From: JAHHLP01 sp041609895
Lineage (GTDB): Bacteria; Bacteroidota; Rhodothermia; Rhodothermales; JABDKH01
Reading direction: 5' to 3'
Assembly (NCBI GenBank): GCA_041609895.1
Contig: JBFIPX010000001.1
Location: 1 to 63,494, forward strand
DNA length: 63,494 nt
Below are positions 61,362-63,494 of the stretch, piece by piece; within the stretch, counting starts at the first letter, position 1, and each line of letters begins with the position of its first letter. Below the pieces are notes generated by a model. The model was not told the DNA's origin. It saw nothing but the letters and a program-made list of their open reading frames with translations, and did not search any database. The translations under genes were made by a program, and so were the position numbers.

Positions 61362-63434
61362 TCACGATTTGCTTGGCGTATTGAACACGATTTGTAACCC
61401 AACGTCACGTATCCGGTTACCTTTAACTTCCTCCAGTCCTGATCCGATTGTCCTGGCGCCGTACCGCGAGGACGACGAATATTTCATCTCTATCACTATG
61501 GCCGAGGTGACGGTGGCCGTTAGTAGCACGTACCACCGCTCTCCCGAACCGGTGTGGCTGACTGCACCAAATGCGAAGCGCATGCTGGGTTCGTAGGCGT
61601 ATATCCTCGTCGCAGCAGATGGTGAATCGAATAGCGTCATTCCTGCAGCAAGCTGAAGACGACTATGACGCAACTGGGCACCGACCGACAGCATCGCTCC
61701 GACCGCTGACGAGGGCTGCTGCCCTCTTGTCCGTCTGAAGGCGGAGGACAAGCGCACTCCCAATCCAGGATTGAGCCACCAGGTCGAGGAGAAGGAAAGC
61801 GCTGTGCGACGGATGCGTTCAGCCGATCTAATGCTTCTGCCAACGTTGTCCACCGTTGTGACGCCAGTGTCCTTTGTTACCTCGTTTATTTTGATGGAAA
61901 TAGTGGACTGTTGGGTCTTTCTCGTGAGTCGAAGCCCGAGTTCACGTCCTCCGGATGGTCGCCAAAGGTTGAACCGTAACCATGGGTGCCGCCAGAGATC
62001 GGCGTATATGTTCAACGCGACGCCTTTAGCCAGTGGCGATCTGAGGCCGAAAGAGATTCCGCGCTCGCCCACGGACAATCCCGACGACCGGCTGAGTGGC
62101 GTGCCGGTGAGGCTTGAGGATGATCGGCTCAGGATTCTTGCGTAGGTCCAAACGCGGTATGATCTCCCGGGGCTTACTTCGCAATAACCGGCGCTGGAAG
62201 TCGAGGCAAGCGCTAGCGTACCGCTTCTCCGGAGGACAATTGCTTCGGCAGCACAACGGGTACGGTCTGAATGCCACGAAACGTCGACCCCGACAATGCT
62301 CTGCGAACGCCCTTCAAACGCGAACAGCTGATCGGGACGATGGGTATGAGAAACAGCCTTGTCGAACGAGGTGTTATGGGCGAAAACACCGACGCCGACA
62401 CGTCTTCCCTTATACCCGATCCTGATGGACACGAATCTTTGTCCCACAAATTTACGTCTTGCCAGTTCGGCCTCGGTTCGGTGGTTTCTGTCAGACGAGT
62501 TGAGCACAAGGATTGAGTCACCGGCCGGCGATATTTCCCTTCGAGCGTCCCGGTGTCCGCGCGAAACGATCGTTGCCATCTCGACCGGGCCGGCATCGAT
62601 CCTAACGGCAACTCCGCGACCTATTCGAGGATTGGTTGGCCCGGAATGCCCGCGCGGCGGACTGTGCGAAGCCGCGCGCGAAGGGCGCTCGAACGATGCA
62701 AAGCCGACCGTTCCCGCGGCAAGGCCCATCCGGCTCGCATAGCGAATATCACCGAGCACAATGCTGCGAAGAACTCTACCTGGCCTCAGTTCGATAGACC
62801 AGGAAAGGTGATCGGCCCCAAACCTCCGCTCGGATGGTCGCCATTGCCAGGGCTCACCGCGATCATGGTCTGCCGTTACCGAAACCTGGAAGGATTGGGT
62901 TTCGACGTCGATGCGAGTCGTCCACGCAACCGGTCCACCCAGGTAGCGCGTCACAGAGTCGGAAGGATTTCTTGAAAACCCCTCTGCCTGTTCCGGTCTT
63001 ACCTGCATCAAGTGACTCATTCGTAGTCGAAACGCGTTTCGATCGGAGGTCGGGCCTTTATCGACAAAGACAAACGGGGCTAGCAGTTCTACGTCGTTGC
63101 GTGATAGCCCGGCCACCGTAGCCAAAGAGTCGATTGTCGCGAAGTTGCCATACTGTCGTCGGTGAGCTACGATCATGTTAGCCAGCCGCGGTGTCACCCC
63201 CGGCAGCCGAACGAGCTCGTATTCAGTAGCCGAATTCAGATCCAGCGGCTGGTCGAGCAGCCTCGCGAGTGCGTCATCGTCCGCCGCTATGTCGCTTTCG
63301 GGGTCGGCGGACTGGATGATTGACCTTCGGAGCATCTCCTGCTCGTCTTGCATCGTGTCCTGCGCAATGCCGACCCGCACTCCCGTGAGCAGCAACAGAA
63401 GTAGGGCTGTGGCGAAGACATGGTCTGTAGACAA
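61362..63434 (-). CDS. secreted helix-hairpin-helix protein with beta-barrel-like body, 690 aa
   Basis: A signal peptide (about 1-24) is followed by a ComEA-like helix-hairpin-helix region at about 62-126: LDLNSATEYELVRLPGV, RLANMIVAHRRQYGNF and IDSLATVAGLSRNDVELLAPF. The remaining 560 residues alternate aromatic and polar residues in strands (RFVSIRIGYKGRRVGVGVFAH, GISFGLRSPLAKGVALNIYAD) like an outer-membrane barrel. HhH motifs normally bind DNA backbone. Related Bacteroidota proteins exist without known role. The gene reaches near the end of the window; about 60 bases remain upstream. Confidence 0.8.
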   Translation of the reverse strand: MSTDHVFATALLLLLLTGVRVGIAQDTMQDEQEMLRRSIIQSADPESDIAADDDALARLLDQPLDLNSATEYELVRLPGVTPRLANMIVAHRRQYGNFATIDSLATVAGLSRNDVELLAPFVFVDKGPTSDRNAFRLRMSHLMQVRPEQAEGFSRNPSDSVTRYLGGPVAWTTRIDVETQSFQVSVTADHDRGEPWQWRPSERRFGADHLSWSIELRPGRVLRSIVLGDIRYASRMGLAAGTVGFASFERPSRAASHSPPRGHSGPTNPRIGRGVAVRIDAGPVEMATIVSRGHRDARREISPAGDSILVLNSSDRNHRTEAELARRKFVGQRFVSIRIGYKGRRVGVGVFAHNTSFDKAVSHTHRPDQLFAFEGRSQSIVGVDVSWHSDRTRCAAEAIVLRRSGTLALASTSSAGYCEVSPGRSYRVWTYARILSRSSSSLTGTPLSRSSGLSVGERGISFGLRSPLAKGVALNIYADLWRHPWLRFNLWRPSGGRELGLRLTRKTQQSTISIKINEVTKDTGVTTVDNVGRSIRSAERIRRTALSFSSTWWLNPGLGVRLSSAFRRTRGQQPSSAVGAMLSVGAQLRHSRLQLAAGMTLFDSPSAATRIYAYEPSMRFAFGAVSHTGSGERWYVLLTATVTSAIVIEMKYSSSSRYGARTIGSGLEEVKGNRIRDVGLQIVFNTPSKS

Positions 63435-63494
63435 TGCCGTAGGAAGACGGGTGGGCGGTAAGTGATAGTTTGACGGCGGTATGGAGTGCTAGAC

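Overview
The window is about 63.5 kb of moderately GC-rich bacterial chromosome. It most likely comes from the Bacteroidota/Rhodothermota side of the FCB group. Three secreted proteins end in the NYPNPFNPST-type C-terminal sorting domain used by the type IX secretion system (T9SS): 4228-7173, 12217-13785 and 39485-41620. Many housekeeping genes have no Shine-Dalgarno sequence. Other pointers are a PcrB/GGGP-synthase homologue, a YtxJ-type bacilliredoxin, an S9 peptidase and a golvesin-domain amidase. This assignment is inference from gene content. No rRNA, transposase, phage structural gene or CRISPR array was seen.

Region 1-10 kb is accessory. It holds small lipoproteins with strong Shine-Dalgarno sites, a T9SS-targeted metzincin-like protease, a truncated 3' half of tRNA-Leu(UAA), a 43-bp direct repeat at both ends of a 5.9-kb block, an inverted copy of the end of a monooxygenase-fold gene, and relics of at least three more genes. 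Two lipoprotein genes here (1860 and 3099) share a structured leader hairpin with a compensatory base-pair change.

Region 10-29 kb mixes secreted hydrolases (S9 peptidase, GH109-like oxidoreductase-fold enzyme, glycosylasparaginase, trypsin-like protease, DUF1028 protein) with small envelope proteins (PorT-like barrel, Bor-like lipoprotein, PG-binding repeat protein, pilin-like protein). It ends with a flavin monooxygenase.

Region 28.5-57.5 kb is mainly core metabolism and maintenance: msrA, a golvesin-inserted amidase, polyphosphate kinase, aldo/keto reductase, an overlapping TlpA/YtxJ redox pair, oligoendopeptidase F, a DUF819 transporter with a Xaa-Pro peptidase, thiE, an M6-like protease, glycerate kinase, a DUF255 protein, thiolase, 3-methyladenine glycosylase, alaS and a GGGP-synthase-like gene.

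Region 57.5-63.5 kb has tRNA-Ser(CGA) with its terminator, a large predicted outer-membrane metallopeptidase/beta-propeller/barrel protein, a zinc-ribbon protein, and a secreted helix-hairpin-helix protein with a barrel-like body. Overall the content suits a heterotrophic degrader of proteins and glycoproteins.
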